DNA of 49,591 nucleotides from Oscillospiraceae bacterium. GTDB taxonomy: Bacteria > Bacillota > Clostridia > Oscillospirales > Acutalibacteraceae. This document shows positions 32,510 through 41,024 of this stretch, piece by piece. The notes beneath the pieces are model-generated. The model ran no database searches. It worked only from the letters and a program-made list of their open reading frames with translations, and had not been told where the DNA came from. Where the stretch lies: the NCBI GenBank assembly GCA_910574935.1, contig CAJTCU010000019.1, forward strand, positions 1 through 49,591. Direction: 5' to 3'. Position 1 is the stretch's first letter, and every line of letters begins with the position of its first letter. The position numbers and the translations under genes are program-made.

Positions 32510-33446
32510 AGACCGCTGGCAGTTAATCACCCCTCAGGGGGAACGGTTCGGCCAGCTGAAAACCAAGGAATATTTTTATGAGAAAGGGGCTGTGTTTCCC
32601 ACCACCGGCGACTTTGTGCTGGCGGCCCCTGCCTGTGGAGACTGGCAGATCGTAAAGACGCTGCCCAGGAAGAGCTTTTTCTCCCGCATGGACAGTTGGC
32701 ACGGCGTCCAGCAGGCCGTGGCCGCCAACATGGACCTGGTGTTTATGGTCCAGTCTCTCAACCAGGACTTTAGCGTAAAACGCCTAGAGCGCTATTTGTC
32801 CCAGGCCCTAAACAGCGGGGCAAAGCCCGTGATTTTATTGACAAAAGCAGACCTACCCGGGGACCACCAGGAAAAGCTGGCTTTGGCCCAGGCCGTGGGT
32901 GGTGAGACGCCGGTGCTGGCTGTCAGCGCCAAGACGGGCTATGGGTTTGCGGAGCTGGAAGCAATGCTGCCCCCTGGCAGCACCGCGGCGTTTTTAGGCT
33001 CTTCTGGAGTGGGCAAGTCCAGTGTTATCAACCGGCTGGCTGGAGAAGAGGTGATGTCCACCGGCGGCATCCGCCAGCGGGACGGTAAAGGCCGCCACAC
33101 CACCAGCCACCGGCAGTTGTTGCTCCTGGCCGGGGGCGCTCTTGTAATCGACACCCCAGGCATGCGAGAGCTAGGCATGTGGGACGCCGCCCAGGGCGTA
33201 TCCACCGCCTTTCCAGATGTAGAGGCCTTTCTGGGGCAGTGCCGCTTTTCTGACTGCAAACACGAGAAAGAACCTGGCTGCGCCATCCGCATGGCCCTGG
33301 AGCGGGGAGAACTCTCCTGGGAACGCTGGAAGAGCTACCAGCGGCTGATGTCCGAGTCCGGCCTAGGCAGGCGGAAAAAGCGGGGGCAGCCTAGCAAGGC
33401 CCTGGCAAAACAGCGGCGGAAGATTAAAGATTCGTTGGATTTTTAG
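32415..33446 (+). CDS. rsgA: Ribosome small subunit-dependent GTPase RsgA
   Basis: 343 residues. An OB-fold N-terminus is followed by a circularly permuted GTPase: T-K-A-D at 143-146 (G4), S-A-K at 171-173 (G5), G-S-S-G-V-G-K-S-S at 195-203 (G1), D-T-P-G at 246-249 (G3). A C-terminal zinc finger has C276, C281, H283 and C289. RsgA checks late 30S subunit maturation. CAGGAGGG precedes the ATG. The stop codon TAG is the first triplet of MITE-A copy 2, so that insertion set the present C-terminus. Confidence 0.95.
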   Translation: MTNIDLRKYGFPAALLPQSGSLAPARVTAVFKDRWQLITPQGERFGQLKTKEYFYEKGAVFPTTGDFVLAAPACGDWQIVKTLPRKSFFSRMDSWHGVQQAVAANMDLVFMVQSLNQDFSVKRLERYLSQALNSGAKPVILLTKADLPGDHQEKLALAQAVGGETPVLAVSAKTGYGFAELEAMLPPGSTAAFLGSSGVGKSSVINRLAGEEVMSTGGIRQRDGKGRHTTSHRQLLLLAGGALVIDTPGMRELGMWDAAQGVSTAFPDVEAFLGQCRFSDCKHEKEPGCAIRMALERGELSWERWKSYQRLMSESGLGRRKKRGQPSKALAKQRRKIKDSLDF

Positions 33447-33631
33447 AACTTGTATTGTAATAATAGTTAAGAGAGGAAATGATGAATTTATGGGCAGAAG
33501 AGGTGGATTGCAAGGAGAAAAAGCGCTGTGGTTAGCCGCGCCAATCTTGCGGATTTCCGAAAATTTTCCAGGCGGAAAGGGGCCGCTTATGTCCAAAAAG
33601 ACGGTCGTTTCCGATTGTTCAAACAGGCCCC
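33444..33631 (-). repeat. MITE-A copy 2 (inverted)
   Basis: Reverse-complement similarity to copies 1 and 4: GGCCTGTTTGAAC at the 33631 end, GTCTTTTTG-N3-CATAAGCGGCC inside, and TAGAACTTGTATTG at the 33444 end. It is more diverged than the others, and its first bases include the rsgA stop codon. Confidence 0.7.
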
Positions 33632-33898
33632 AATATTTCTCTAGACCGTTTTCACATACGGATATGAGCATGTGAATTGGGGAAAATACAGATTCAAGCC
33701 TCCCCTACGGCCGCTTGGCGCCCTTTTATACTCGCGTACTTCAAGAATTTTCCCACCAAAAGGCGCGCGGACACACTGACAGGGACACGATCTGGCGTTG
33801 CAATTCGACTTGTTAATTTTTTTCGGAAACAAGTTTCTTCTTGACAACCGCAAAGTCACGGTGTATAATAAGATAAAATCTAGTTTATAAAACTAGAT
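33632..33898 (+). promoter_or_regulatory. Promoter and palindromic operator of the hemolysin III-like gene
   Basis: TTGACA (33841-33846), 17 bases, TATAAT (33864-33869): perfect consensus. ATCTAGTTT-N3-AAACTAGAT at 33878-33898 is a perfect 9-base inverted repeat at the expected transcription start, a typical repressor site. The rest of 33632-33840 shows no gene. Confidence 0.8.
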
Positions 33899-33942
33899 AA
33901 CACGAATCAAAAAGCGATATTTCACACAGAAAGGAACGGTGA

Positions 33943-34644
33943 ATGATGGACACTACCATGAACCTCTCCCGCCCCCGGCTCTCTGCCTCTCGCCGGAACA
34001 AATGTCAAGCCCTGGGCCTGCCCCTTTACTCTTTGGGCGAGGAGGTCTTTTCCTCTGTGTCCCATGGGGTCTCCGCCCTAATTTCCGTAGCCTCTCTAGT
34101 ATTGTTGCTGATATTTTGTGAAAAGATCCCCGTGAAAGTTGTTTCCACCGCTGTGTATGGGGCCATGATGGTGGTGCTTTTTGCAGCTTCGGCCATCTAC
34201 CATGGTCTGGGCCTAAATCAGGCCAAAGTGGTGTTTCGCTCCATTGACCACTGCACCATCTTCTTGCTCATTGCCGGCACCTATACCCCCATTACCCTGG
34301 TTTGCCTGGGAGGCGCCCAGGGGTGGGCTATGTTTGGGGTGGTGTGGGCTGCGGCCCTGGCGGGCATCATTCTTAATGCCATAAGTGTCGAACGCTTTAA
34401 GGTCTTTTCCATGATCTGTTACCTAGCCATGGGTTGGGTGGTGGTTTTTGCCATGGGCACCTTATGGACCAACCTAAGCGGCACAGGCTTTTGGTGCCTG
34501 CTGGCTGGGGGTGTGCTGTACACAGTAGGAGCGGTGCTGTATGGCTTTGGCAAGCGGGTGCCGTATATGCACTCGGTATTCCATCTGTTTGTGTTGGCGG
34601 GCAGTGTGCTGCACACGATAAGTGTGTATCAGGTGGTAAAATAA
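33943..34644 (+). CDS. Hemolysin III (TrhA/YqfA) family membrane protein
   Basis: 233 residues with seven predicted membrane helices. The family motifs are S-V-S-H-G-V-S-A near the first helix, S-A-I-Y-H-G-L, S-I-D-H-C-T-I-F-L-L-I-A-G-T-Y-T-P in the middle, and Y-M-H-S-V-F-H-L-F-V-L-A-G-S at the end. The conserved His residues probably bind zinc, as in the PAQR superfamily. AAAGGAACG precedes the ATG; 33946 is an equally possible start. It is a single-gene unit with its own promoter, operator and terminator. Confidence 0.92.
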   Translation: MMDTTMNLSRPRLSASRRNKCQALGLPLYSLGEEVFSSVSHGVSALISVASLVLLLIFCEKIPVKVVSTAVYGAMMVVLFAASAIYHGLGLNQAKVVFRSIDHCTIFLLIAGTYTPITLVCLGGAQGWAMFGVVWAAALAGIILNAISVERFKVFSMICYLAMGWVVVFAMGTLWTNLSGTGFWCLLAGGVLYTVGAVLYGFGKRVPYMHSVFHLFVLAGSVLHTISVYQVVK

Positions 34645-34686
34645 GGTTTTTTTCTCGCTGTTCACGTTTCCTCTAAATTATTCCCC

Positions 34687-34718
34687 GCGTGCTTGCTCTG
34701 GCAAGCACGCAATTTTTC
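34687..34718 (+). terminator. Terminator of the hemolysin III-like gene
   Basis: GCGTGCTTGC (34687-34696), loop TCTG, perfect complement (34701-34710), then AATTTTTCTT. Confidence 0.9.
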
Positions 34719-34728
34719 TTGCTGCGCT

Positions 34729-34779
34729 TAGGGCTTATTTGAAACATCGAAAACGCCGCCTTTGTTCAAACAAGCCCTA
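34729..34779 (+). repeat. MITE-A copy 3 (only the two ends)
   Basis: 51 bases: TAGGGCTTATTTGAAAC, a short centre, then TTCAAACAAGCCCTA. It is the two ends of the MITE-A family with the interior deleted. Confidence 0.75.
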
Positions 34780-34890
34780 GAGTCTGTGTGAAAACTCCGA
34801 AACAGGGTCAGTTTTGCCCAGAAATGGTGGCTTCGGCCTCAAAAAACCTGGAAAGGCGCCAGCATTTCTCCGATTTTAAAACAGACTCTA
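34778..34890 (+). repeat. MITE-B, a second TA-flanked small repeat
   Basis: 113 bases between TAGAGTCTGTGTGAAAA and TTTTAAAACAGACTCTA. The ends are inverted repeats with two mismatches and carry TA. It shares its first TA with the last TA of MITE-A copy 3. The sequence from 34891 to the tRNA promoter holds no gene. Confidence 0.65.
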
Positions 34891-35057
34891 GCTATACTAC
34901 CAAGAATATCCTCTTTTTGATTCTTTTGTCCCCGCCCGGAAATTTCTGTGCGGAGTCCAAGTTTGCCAGAATGTCCGCATCATAAGACTCTATAGGTTTT
35001 AACAAAACAAACGTGTGCAGAGGGGCGCACAAACTTTTTATTCCTGTCAAAAAAGGC

Positions 35058-35086
35058 TTGACGAATAGATTAAAATGTGGTATAGT
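35058..35086 (+). promoter_or_regulatory. Promoter of the tRNA operon
   Basis: TTGACG (35058-35063), 17 bases, TATAGT (35081-35086), about 49 bases before the first tRNA. Confidence 0.8.
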
Positions 35087-35134
35087 GTTATAGCGTTGGG
35101 AATATTTGTCCCGCCGGTATTGCAGCGGGTTTTT

Positions 35135-35208
35135 GCGGGTGTAGTTCAGTGGTAGAACACCAGCCTTCCAAGCTGGTTGTGTGGGTTCGATTCCCATCAC
35201 CCGCTCCA
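35135..35208 (+). tRNA. tRNA-Gly (anticodon TCC)
   Basis: Full cloverleaf. Acceptor GCGGGTG pairs with CACCCGC, the anticodon loop is CTTCCAA, the T loop is GGTTCGATTCC, and an encoded CCA ends at 35208. Confidence 0.95.
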
Positions 35209-35289
35209 GGCAATTTATCTCTGGGTAATTTTATTGCCCAGGCCCTTTTGCAATTTTATAAGCGGGTCCAAAGGTTCTTCCCCGTTCGT

Positions 35290-35366
35290 GCGCCAATAGC
35301 TCAGCTGGATAGAGCAACTGCCTTCTAAGCAGTAGGCCAGGGGTTCAAGTCCCTTTTGGCGCGCCA
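35290..35366 (+). tRNA. tRNA-Arg (anticodon TCT)
   Basis: Acceptor GCGCCAA pairs with TTGGCGC, the anticodon loop is CTTCTAA, the T loop is GGTTCAAGTCC, and CCA is encoded. Confidence 0.95.
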
Positions 35367-35370
35367 TTGT

Positions 35371-35448
35371 GGTGGATGTAGCTTAGTTGGTTAAAGCGCC
35401 AGATTGTGGCTCTGGAGACCGTGGGTTCGAGTCCCATCACCCACCCCA
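35371..35448 (+). tRNA. tRNA-His (anticodon GTG)
   Basis: An extra 5' G pairs with the discriminator C as in tRNA-His. Acceptor GTGGATG pairs with CACCCAC except for one A-C mismatch at position 5. The anticodon loop is TTGTGGC, and CCA is encoded. Confidence 0.93.
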
Positions 35449-35501
35449 CACAAATGGGCACGGAGTTTAATTCTTGTGATTAGGCTCCGTGTTCTCCATA
35501 T

Positions 35502-35576
35502 TGGGCTGTCGCCAAGCGGTAAGGCAACGGACTTTGACTCCGTCACCCGTGAGTTCGAATCTCGCCAGCCCAGCCA
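35502..35576 (+). tRNA. tRNA-Gln (anticodon TTG)
   Basis: Acceptor TGGGCTG pairs with CAGCCCA, the anticodon loop is CTTTGAC, the T loop is GTTCGAATC, and CCA is encoded. Confidence 0.95.
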
Positions 35577-35607
35577 TCCTAGGAAAACCAAAAAGATATT
35601 TGGGCAA

Positions 35608-35636
35608 AAAACCGCGCGGTTGGGCGCGGTTTTTTG
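35608..35636 (+). terminator. Terminator of the tRNA operon
   Basis: AAAACCGCGC pairs with GCGCGGTTTT around a 7-base loop, followed by T. Confidence 0.88.
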
Positions 35637-35749
35637 CTGTTTATTCCTACACCCCGCGAAAACACTGGGTTTATGCGGGGGCATAGCCATGTTTTCTCCC
35701 TTTTGCCCCTCATTTTGTCCCTTACCAGCTTCCCATAAGGGACACTTTC

Positions 35750-35905
35750 TTACTCCCCACTCGCCAGCTTGTCCAGCAGCCTGGCTGTCGCCCTTTTGGA
35801 GTCTCTTTCAGCGTGGGCATAGACATTCATGGTTGTACGAATGTCAGCGTGCCCCAGCAGCTCTTGTACATCCTTGGAGGTTGCCGCCCCCACCTCTCTA
35901 TCTGA
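35750..35905 (-). pseudogene. C-terminal remnant of a tyrosine recombinase (integrase)
   Basis: The minus-strand frame reads V-Q-E-L-L-G-H-A-D-I-R-T-T-M-N-V-Y-A-H-A-E-R-D-S-K-R-A, the last conserved box of phage-type integrases with the L-L-G-H histidine and the tyrosine nucleophile, then a stop. Everything upstream is unrelated, so only the last 50 or so residues remain. It sits 170 bases downstream of the tRNA-Gln gene, the usual place for an integrase of an element inserted at a tRNA 3' end. It is evidence for a lost integrated element. Confidence 0.8.
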
Positions 35906-36230
35906 TTTTCCAAACAATTCAGATGGGAGGAAACGCCCATGGTCATACAATCAGGGCACAGAAGAACGCAAATGGCAGCGTTGAAAGCTGGCTGAAAAAA
36001 AGTGCTGCGGGCCTGCGGCATGGATGAAATTACGATTAAACGGCTTCGCCTTTGGGACAGGGCTAGCAGATTTAGCCGCCAATATTATAGTATAGAATGT
36101 GCTCAATTCCCCTATCGATATTGACTCCTGTGATCCTGAACAAGCCCTATGCAAAGCCTATAGTTCGCAAAAGAAAAAGCATGGGGCGCTATACCCTCAT
36201 GCCTTATCTTTATTTGCAAAAGTCTGCCCC
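35906..36230. other. Gene-free stretch between the integrase remnant and metY
   Basis: No gene with a ribosome binding site or recognisable motif is visible on either strand. It is probably debris of the lost element at the tRNA operon. Confidence 0.5.
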
Positions 36231-37514
36231 TCACTTCACCGCCGCAAACCCCTTCTCAAGGTCTGCAAGAATATCGTCAATATGCTCGGTGCCAATGGAC
36301 AGCCGGATAGTGTTGGGCTTTATGCCCTGGTCGATGAGCTCCTCTGGGGAGAGCTGGGAGTGGGTGGTGGTAGCCGGGTGTATCACCAGGCTCTTCACGT
36401 CTGCCACGTTCGCCAGCAGGGAGAATATCTCCAGATTATCGATAAACTTATGCGCCTCTGCCTGCCCGCCCTTTATCTCGAAGGTGAAGATGGACGCGCC
36501 GCCGCTGGGGAAGTATTTTTCATACAGGGCGTGGTCCGGGTGGTCCGGCAGGCTGGGGTGATTGACCTTCTCCACCTGGGGGTGCTTGGAGAGGAACTCC
36601 ACCACCTTCTTGGTGTTCCCGGCGTGGCGCTCCAGGCGCAAGGAGAGGGTTTCAACACCCTGCAAAAGCAGGAAAGCATTAAAGGGAGAGAGCGTGGCAC
36701 CGGTGTCTCGCAGAAGGATGGCGCGTATGTAGGTCACAAAGGCGGCAGGCCCCACAGCGTCCACAAAGCTGACCCCATGGTAGCTGGGGTTGGGCGCGGC
36801 AATGGGGGCGTACTTGCCGCTCTTTTTCCAGTCAAACTTGCCGCTGTCCACAATAACGCCGCCAAGGGTGGTGCCGTGGCCGCCGATAAACTTAGTGGCC
36901 GAGTGCACCACAATGTCCGCGCCGTGCTCGATGGGCCGAATCAGGTAGGGCGTACCGAAAGTGTTGTCTATCACCAGGGGCAGACCGTGGGCATGGGCGA
37001 TTCCGGCAATCGCGTCAATATCGGGGATGTCAGCGTTGGGGTTGCCCAGGGTCTCAAGGTAGACGGCCTTGGTGTTGGACCGGATGGCCCCCTCAAGTTC
37101 CTTGAGATCGTGTGCGTCCACAAAGGTCGTCTCCACGCCGAACTGGGGCAGGGTGTGGGCCAAGAGGTTGTAGCTGCCGCCATAGATGGTTTTCTGGGCC
37201 ACGATATGGTCGCCGTTTTGGGCCAGGGCCTGGATGGTGTAGGAGATAGCCGCTGCGCCCGAGGCCGTGGCCAGGGCGGCTACGCCCCCTTCCAGCGCGG
37301 CTAGGCGCTTTTCCAGCACGTCCTGGGTGGAGTTTGTGAGCCGGCCGTAGATATTGCCAGGGTCGGCAAGGCCGAAACGCGCCGCCGCGTGGGCAGAGTT
37401 CCGAAAGACGTAGCTGGTGGTCTGGTAGATGGGCACGGCCCGGGCGTCGGTGGCGGGGTCAGGCTGCTCCTGGCCCACGTGAAGCTGTAAAGTCTCAAAT
37501 TTATAGTTGTTCAT
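36231..37514 (-). CDS. metY: O-acetylhomoserine sulfhydrylase (MetY type)
   Basis: 427 residues of a Cys/Met-metabolism PLP enzyme. It has [10 protein letters not shown] at the start, Y-G-R-L-T-N-S-T at about 56-63, V-I-D-N-T-F near 181, the PLP lysine K208 in [11 protein letters not shown], and [11 protein letters not shown] at the end. The length and the G-G-H-G motif favour O-acetylhomoserine sulfhydrylase over gamma-synthase or lyase relatives. It makes homocysteine from O-acetylhomoserine and sulfide. It lies beside cysK, the other sulfide-fixing enzyme, on the same strand. The 251 bases between them contain no SAM riboswitch that I can recognise. Confidence 0.92.
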   Translation of the reverse strand: MNNYKFETLQLHVGQEQPDPATDARAVPIYQTTSYVFRNSAHAAARFGLADPGNIYGRLTNSTQDVLEKRLAALEGGVAALATASGAAAISYTIQALAQNGDHIVAQKTIYGGSYNLLAHTLPQFGVETTFVDAHDLKELEGAIRSNTKAVYLETLGNPNADIPDIDAIAGIAHAHGLPLVIDNTFGTPYLIRPIEHGADIVVHSATKFIGGHGTTLGGVIVDSGKFDWKKSGKYAPIAAPNPSYHGVSFVDAVGPAAFVTYIRAILLRDTGATLSPFNAFLLLQGVETLSLRLERHAGNTKKVVEFLSKHPQVEKVNHPSLPDHPDHALYEKYFPSGGASIFTFEIKGGQAEAHKFIDNLEIFSLLANVADVKSLVIHPATTTHSQLSPEELIDQGIKPNTIRLSIGTEHIDDILADLEKGFAAVK

Positions 37515-37765
37515 TGGTAATTCCCTCTCTCTCTCAATTTAAGGAGATGATGCCAAATAATCTATCTATAGGCAATACCGCACAATTCTAAGTACCGTAT
37601 TTGCGCAGTCAGATTTTTCTTCAGAGTGTACAGATTGAGCGCCGTCCATCTCACCATTGACCAGCGAAAGCTGTGCCCTATCACGGAAAATCTGCAAGCA
37701 AGACGGTGCTTAAGGCGCCACCCGCGAATGGTGCGGGGTTGCCTATACAATCAACTATCAAGATC

Positions 37766-38698
37766 TCACTCCGCAAACAGCGGTGTGGAAAGATACCGGT
37801 CGCCTGTATCTGGCAGAAGGGCTACAATGGTCTTTCCCTGATTCTCCGGGCGCTTTGCAAGCTGGATTGCCGCCCACACCGCCGCGCCGGAGGAGATGCC
37901 TACCAGCACGCCCTCGGCACGGCCCACCAGCTTTCCAGCAGCGAACGCGTCCTCGTTCTCTACCGCGATGACCTCATCGTAGACCTGGGTGTTCAGCACC
38001 TCCGGCACAAAGCCCGCGCCGATGCCCTGTATCTTGTGGGCTCCGGCGGTACCCTTGCTCAAAACTGGAGAGGCGGCAGGCTCCACCGCCACGATCTTCA
38101 CATTAGGGTTTTGGTTCTTCAAATACTCCCCCACGCCGGTGATCGTGCCGCCGGTGCCCACGCCCGCCACGAAGATATCCACATTCCCGTCCGTGTCCTC
38201 CCAGATCTCCGGGCCGGTGGCGGCTCTATGGGCGGCGGGGTTGGCGGGGTTTACGAACTGCCCCGGGATAAAGCTGTTCGGGATCTCCTTGGCCAGCTCC
38301 TCGGCCTTGGCAATGGCCCCCTTCATACCCTTTGCCCCCTCGGTGAGAACCAGTTCCGCGCCATATGCCTGCATGATCTGCCGGCGCTCCACGCTCATGG
38401 TCTCTGGCATGGTGATGATGATGCGGTAGCCCTTGGCCGCCGCCACAGAGGCCAGGCCAATGCCGGTGTTGCCGGATGTAGGCTCGATGATTACCGACTC
38501 AGGCTTCAAGATCCCCTTTGCCTCCGCGTCATCGATCATGGCCTTTGCAACGCGGTCTTTTACAGAACCGGCGGGGTTAAAATACTCCAGCTTTGCAAGG
38601 ATCCGGGCCTCCAGCCCCTCCCGCCGGCCGATATGCCCCAGTTCCAGAAGCGGGGTTTTTCCAATCAACTGGTCGGCGGACGTGTAGATTTTACTCAT
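37766..38698 (-). CDS. cysK: Cysteine synthase (O-acetylserine sulfhydrylase)
   Basis: 310 residues from [23 protein letters not shown] lysine K47 is in P-A-G-S-V-K-D-R, the phosphate loop is P-T-S-G-N-T-G, and G-T-G-G-T-I-T-G-V and the end D-T-G-D-R-Y-L-S-T are typical. It makes cysteine from O-acetylserine and sulfide. GGAGGAAG precedes the ATG at 38698; upstream in-frame ATGs fall in the promoter. The divergent Rrf2 gene and repeated TAATAGG sites indicate shared regulation by sulfur or Fe-S status. Confidence 0.95.
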   Translation of the reverse strand: MSKIYTSADQLIGKTPLLELGHIGRREGLEARILAKLEYFNPAGSVKDRVAKAMIDDAEAKGILKPESVIIEPTSGNTGIGLASVAAAKGYRIIITMPETMSVERRQIMQAYGAELVLTEGAKGMKGAIAKAEELAKEIPNSFIPGQFVNPANPAAHRAATGPEIWEDTDGNVDIFVAGVGTGGTITGVGEYLKNQNPNVKIVAVEPAASPVLSKGTAGAHKIQGIGAGFVPEVLNTQVYDEVIAVENEDAFAAGKLVGRAEGVLVGISSGAAVWAAIQLAKRPENQGKTIVALLPDTGDRYLSTPLFAE

Positions 38699-38740
38699 AA
38701 GAGATGCTTCCTCCTCATTTCGATTTATTACCAACCCCCA

Positions 38741-38840
38741 TAATAGGTTTGTGCGTATTATATACCCGCCAGATATGTTTGTCAAGGACTATTTGGAAAA
38801 TGATTCTCTTGATTTCCTATTAACCATTTTGTATAATAGG
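38741..38840. promoter_or_regulatory. Divergent cysK / Rrf2 promoters with repeated TAATAGG sites
   Basis: Minus strand: TTGACA (38785-38780), 17 bases, TATAAT (38762-38757), perfect consensus for cysK. Plus strand: TTGATT (38809-38814), 17 bases, TATAAT (38832-38837) for the Rrf2 gene. TAATAGG occurs at 38741-38747 and 38834-38840, and CCTATTA at 38816-38822, the last two forming an inverted repeat around the Rrf2 promoter. They are likely operator half-sites. Confidence 0.8.
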
Positions 38841-38865
38841 TTTATTATTGAAACGGAGGTGCGCC

Positions 38866-39297
38866 ATGCTCATTTCGACAAAAGGAAGATACGCCCTGCG
38901 GGTCATGGCCGACCTGGCGGAGCACCCCACGGATGGCTACGTCCCGCTAAAGGAGATCGCCCGGCGGCAGGACATCTCGGGAAAATATCTGGAGGCGATT
39001 ATTAAAGTCTTGGTGAAAGCTGGGCTTATTACCGGCGTTCGGGGAAAGGGCGGCGGGTACAAGCTTACTAAGGCCCCCGACCAGTACACGGTGGGCTCCA
39101 TCCTCCGCCTGACGGAGGAGTCTCTGGCTCCGGTTGCCTGCTTGAAAGCGGGTGCCACCCCCTGTGCAAGGGCCGCTTCCTGCCGCACGTTGCCCCTCTG
39201 GCAAGAGTTGGACCGGGTTGTCAACCAGTGCCTGGACAGCGTCACCATTGCGGATCTTCTGGAGCAGGGCGCGCAGTGGAATGATTATGTAATTTGA
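38866..39297 (+). CDS. Rrf2-family regulator (IscR/CymR-like)
   Basis: 143 residues from M-L-I-S-T-K-G-R-Y-A-L-R-V-M-A-D-L-A, with the Rrf2 winged helix (V-P-L-K-E-I-A-R-R-Q-D-I-S-G-K-Y-L-E) and wing V-R-G-K-G-G-G-Y. C92, C100 and C106 lie where IscR has its three [2Fe-2S] cysteines, though the first spacing is x7 instead of x5. CymR, the cysteine-metabolism member, lacks such a set, so this protein may sense Fe-S or redox state while controlling cysK. GGAGGTG precedes the ATG at 38866. Confidence 0.88.
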   Translation: MLISTKGRYALRVMADLAEHPTDGYVPLKEIARRQDISGKYLEAIIKVLVKAGLITGVRGKGGGYKLTKAPDQYTVGSILRLTEESLAPVACLKAGATPCARAASCRTLPLWQELDRVVNQCLDSVTIADLLEQGAQWNDYVI

Positions 39298-39409
39298 CTC
39301 TGTTGGCAAATTACACTTGAAAGGGGGCGGTGTTCTATAACGTTGCGGCAGACACGCTGCATCATTTACCATAGCCGAAGCAGGCTCCCGCAATCAAGCG
39401 GCGGAGGTC

Positions 39410-39840
39410 TTGTATGTGGTCCCGCCATCCCTAGCCAGCGCTTCGCAGAAGGTGGAAAAGGAACTGGGCCCCACCTTGGTGGCCTTTACGCCCTTGCCAA
39501 GGGCTTCCGCTCCGGGCGCTATACAGAGCAGCCCACCTTCCCTCCCCCCGGAGGATAACCGAAGCGGGCGGTTCCAGTTTTCGGAGGAAGGCTTCCGGTA
39601 TTACCAGCAGGCGCTGGATCTGATCCGCTTCGCCGCAGAGGAAAAGTTCGCTACAATGGCCCAGGTATGCTTGGGCTGGATGATCCGCAAAAAGCCCTAG
39701 GTCGTGCCTATCCCCGGCATCCGCAATGTAGAGCGCATGAAGGAAAATCTTGCGTCTGCCAACGTGGCGCTGACGGCGGAGGGTATCGCCAAAATTGACG
39801 AAGCCTTGGAGAAAATGAATCTGGACAACGCCGCGGGCAG
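39410..39840 (+). pseudogene. Decayed aldo/keto reductase, C-terminal part
   Basis: The frame gives L-V-A-F-T-P-L-P-R-A (from an F-S-P-L-G-R-G motif), F-A-T-M-A-Q-V-C-L-G-W-M-I, an in-frame TAG at 39698-39700, then V-P-I-P-G-I-R-N-V-E-R-M-K-E-N-L-A and L-T-A-E-G-I-A-K-I-D. These are the last third of an aldo/keto reductase. The catalytic barrel front is missing. The sequence from 39298 to 39409 holds nothing recognisable. An intact paralogue follows at 39952. Confidence 0.8.
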
Positions 39841-39874
39841 AAGAAAAACCTGCCGAAGATTTCCCAATAAAAGG

Positions 39875-39905
39875 CTTGACTTGGAGTGCGGTCTATTTTG
39901 TAAAA
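39875..39905 (+). promoter_or_regulatory. Probable promoter of the aldo/keto reductase at 39952
   Basis: TTGACT (39875-39880) with a TGTAAA/TAAAAT region 17-19 bases downstream. Confidence 0.5.
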
Positions 39906-39951
39906 TAAAGCCGGGGAAGTGTCCCCCAATAAAAAAGTGGAGGAATCAGCA

Positions 39952-40923
39952 ATGAAATACGCAAAATTAGGCAATACAGATATAGCGGTGTCCAGGCTGT
40001 GTGTGGGCTGCATGAGCTTTGGGGAACACATTGAGGGCGGCCACCAGTGGACGCTGGATCAGGACGCCACCCAGGAGATGGTCCGGCACGCTTTGGAGGT
40101 GGGCGTCAACTTTTTTGACACGGCTAACACCTACGCCCGGGGCACCAGCGAGGAATTTCTGGGCCGCGCCCTAAAAAATGTGGCAAAGCGTGAGGAGGTA
40201 CGCATCGCGACAAAGGTGTTTTTTAACCTGACCACGCCGGAACATCTTACCAAAAAGGCCATAGAAGCGGAAATCGACGGCTCTCTCAAGCGCTTGGGCA
40301 CCGACTATGTGGATTTATATCAGATCCATCGTTTCGATAAAGACACCCCCATCGAAGAAACCATGGAAGCCCTGCATGGGCTGGTAAAGGCAGGTAAGGT
40401 GCGGGCGATTGGCGCCTCGGCTATGTATGGGTATCAATTCCACAATATGCAGATTGCTGCGGAGAAACATGGCTGGACGCCCTTTAGCACCATGCAGAAC
40501 CACTATAACCTTCTGTACCGGGAAGATGAGCGGGAGCTCATTCCCATCTGCCAACAGATGAATGTCAGCCTGATCCCTTACAGCCCCTTGGCGGCTGGCA
40601 GGCTCTCCCGGCTGGAGTGGAAAACTGACACCGCCCGCAGCCAGACAGATAAGGTCGCTATTGGGAAATATGACAGCACCCAGGAGCAGGACTATAAAAT
40701 TGTAAAGCGCGTACATGAGGTTGCCGAAAAGCACAACGCTACCATGAGCCAAATCGCCATCGCTTGGCACTTTGCCAAAGGCGTGACCGCGCCCATCATC
40801 GGCGCCACAAAGCCCAAGTATTTTGATGATGCCGCAGCCGCGCTGGACATTACCCTCGCCCCGGAGGACCTGGCGGCATTGGAGGAATTCTATGTGCCGC
40901 ACAAAATAGTGGGAGCGCTGTAA
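39952..40923 (+). CDS. Aldo/keto reductase
   Basis: 323 residues from M-K-Y-A-K-L-G-N-T-D-I-A-V-S-R-L. The catalytic tetrad is visible as D56, Y61, K88 and H126 (F-D-T-A-N-T-Y, A-T-K-V-F, Y-Q-I-H-R-F-D). NADPH-binding elements P-Y-S-P-L-A-A-G-R-L and G-A-T-K-P-K-Y near the end match the YajO/YakC-like group. It reduces aldehydes or ketones with NADPH; the substrate is unknown. GTGGAGGAA precedes the ATG. It is one of three intact aldo/keto reductase genes within 7 kb. Confidence 0.93.
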   Translation: MKYAKLGNTDIAVSRLCVGCMSFGEHIEGGHQWTLDQDATQEMVRHALEVGVNFFDTANTYARGTSEEFLGRALKNVAKREEVRIATKVFFNLTTPEHLTKKAIEAEIDGSLKRLGTDYVDLYQIHRFDKDTPIEETMEALHGLVKAGKVRAIGASAMYGYQFHNMQIAAEKHGWTPFSTMQNHYNLLYREDERELIPICQQMNVSLIPYSPLAAGRLSRLEWKTDTARSQTDKVAIGKYDSTQEQDYKIVKRVHEVAEKHNATMSQIAIAWHFAKGVTAPIIGATKPKYFDDAAAALDITLAPEDLAALEEFYVPHKIVGAL

Positions 40924-40980
40924 AAGATTCATATAAGTCATTCTTAATCAATTATCCCTGGAATCCACATTGCCCCCAGC

Positions 40981-41012
40981 GGTTTTCTGCTTCCATAAAG
41001 GCAGAAAAAACC
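40981..41012 (+). terminator. Stem-loop after the aldo/keto reductase gene
   Basis: GGTTTTCTGC pairs with GCAGAAAAAACC around TTCCATAAAG. The stem is T/A-rich and may work in both directions, although no T tract follows. Confidence 0.5.
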
Positions 41013-41024
41013 AGTGAAATTCTT

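Noticed and set aside
36099-37304. 401-codon open frame antisense to metY
   Set aside because: Shadow of a conserved PLP enzyme; the translation has no family features.
37515-37765. Possible SAM or other sulfur riboswitch before metY
   Set aside because: I looked for the SAM-I core and a leader terminator on the minus strand and saw neither.
37673-38743. 356-codon open frame antisense to cysK
   Set aside because: Shadow of cysK; it covers conserved catalytic codons in the sense direction and begins without a ribosome binding site.
38780-38795. TTTGTCAAGG before cysK as a third copy of the element-end motif
   Set aside because: Here the string is simply the complement of the -35 box of a perfect promoter (TTGACA, 17 bases, TATAAT), with no recombinase sequence beside it.
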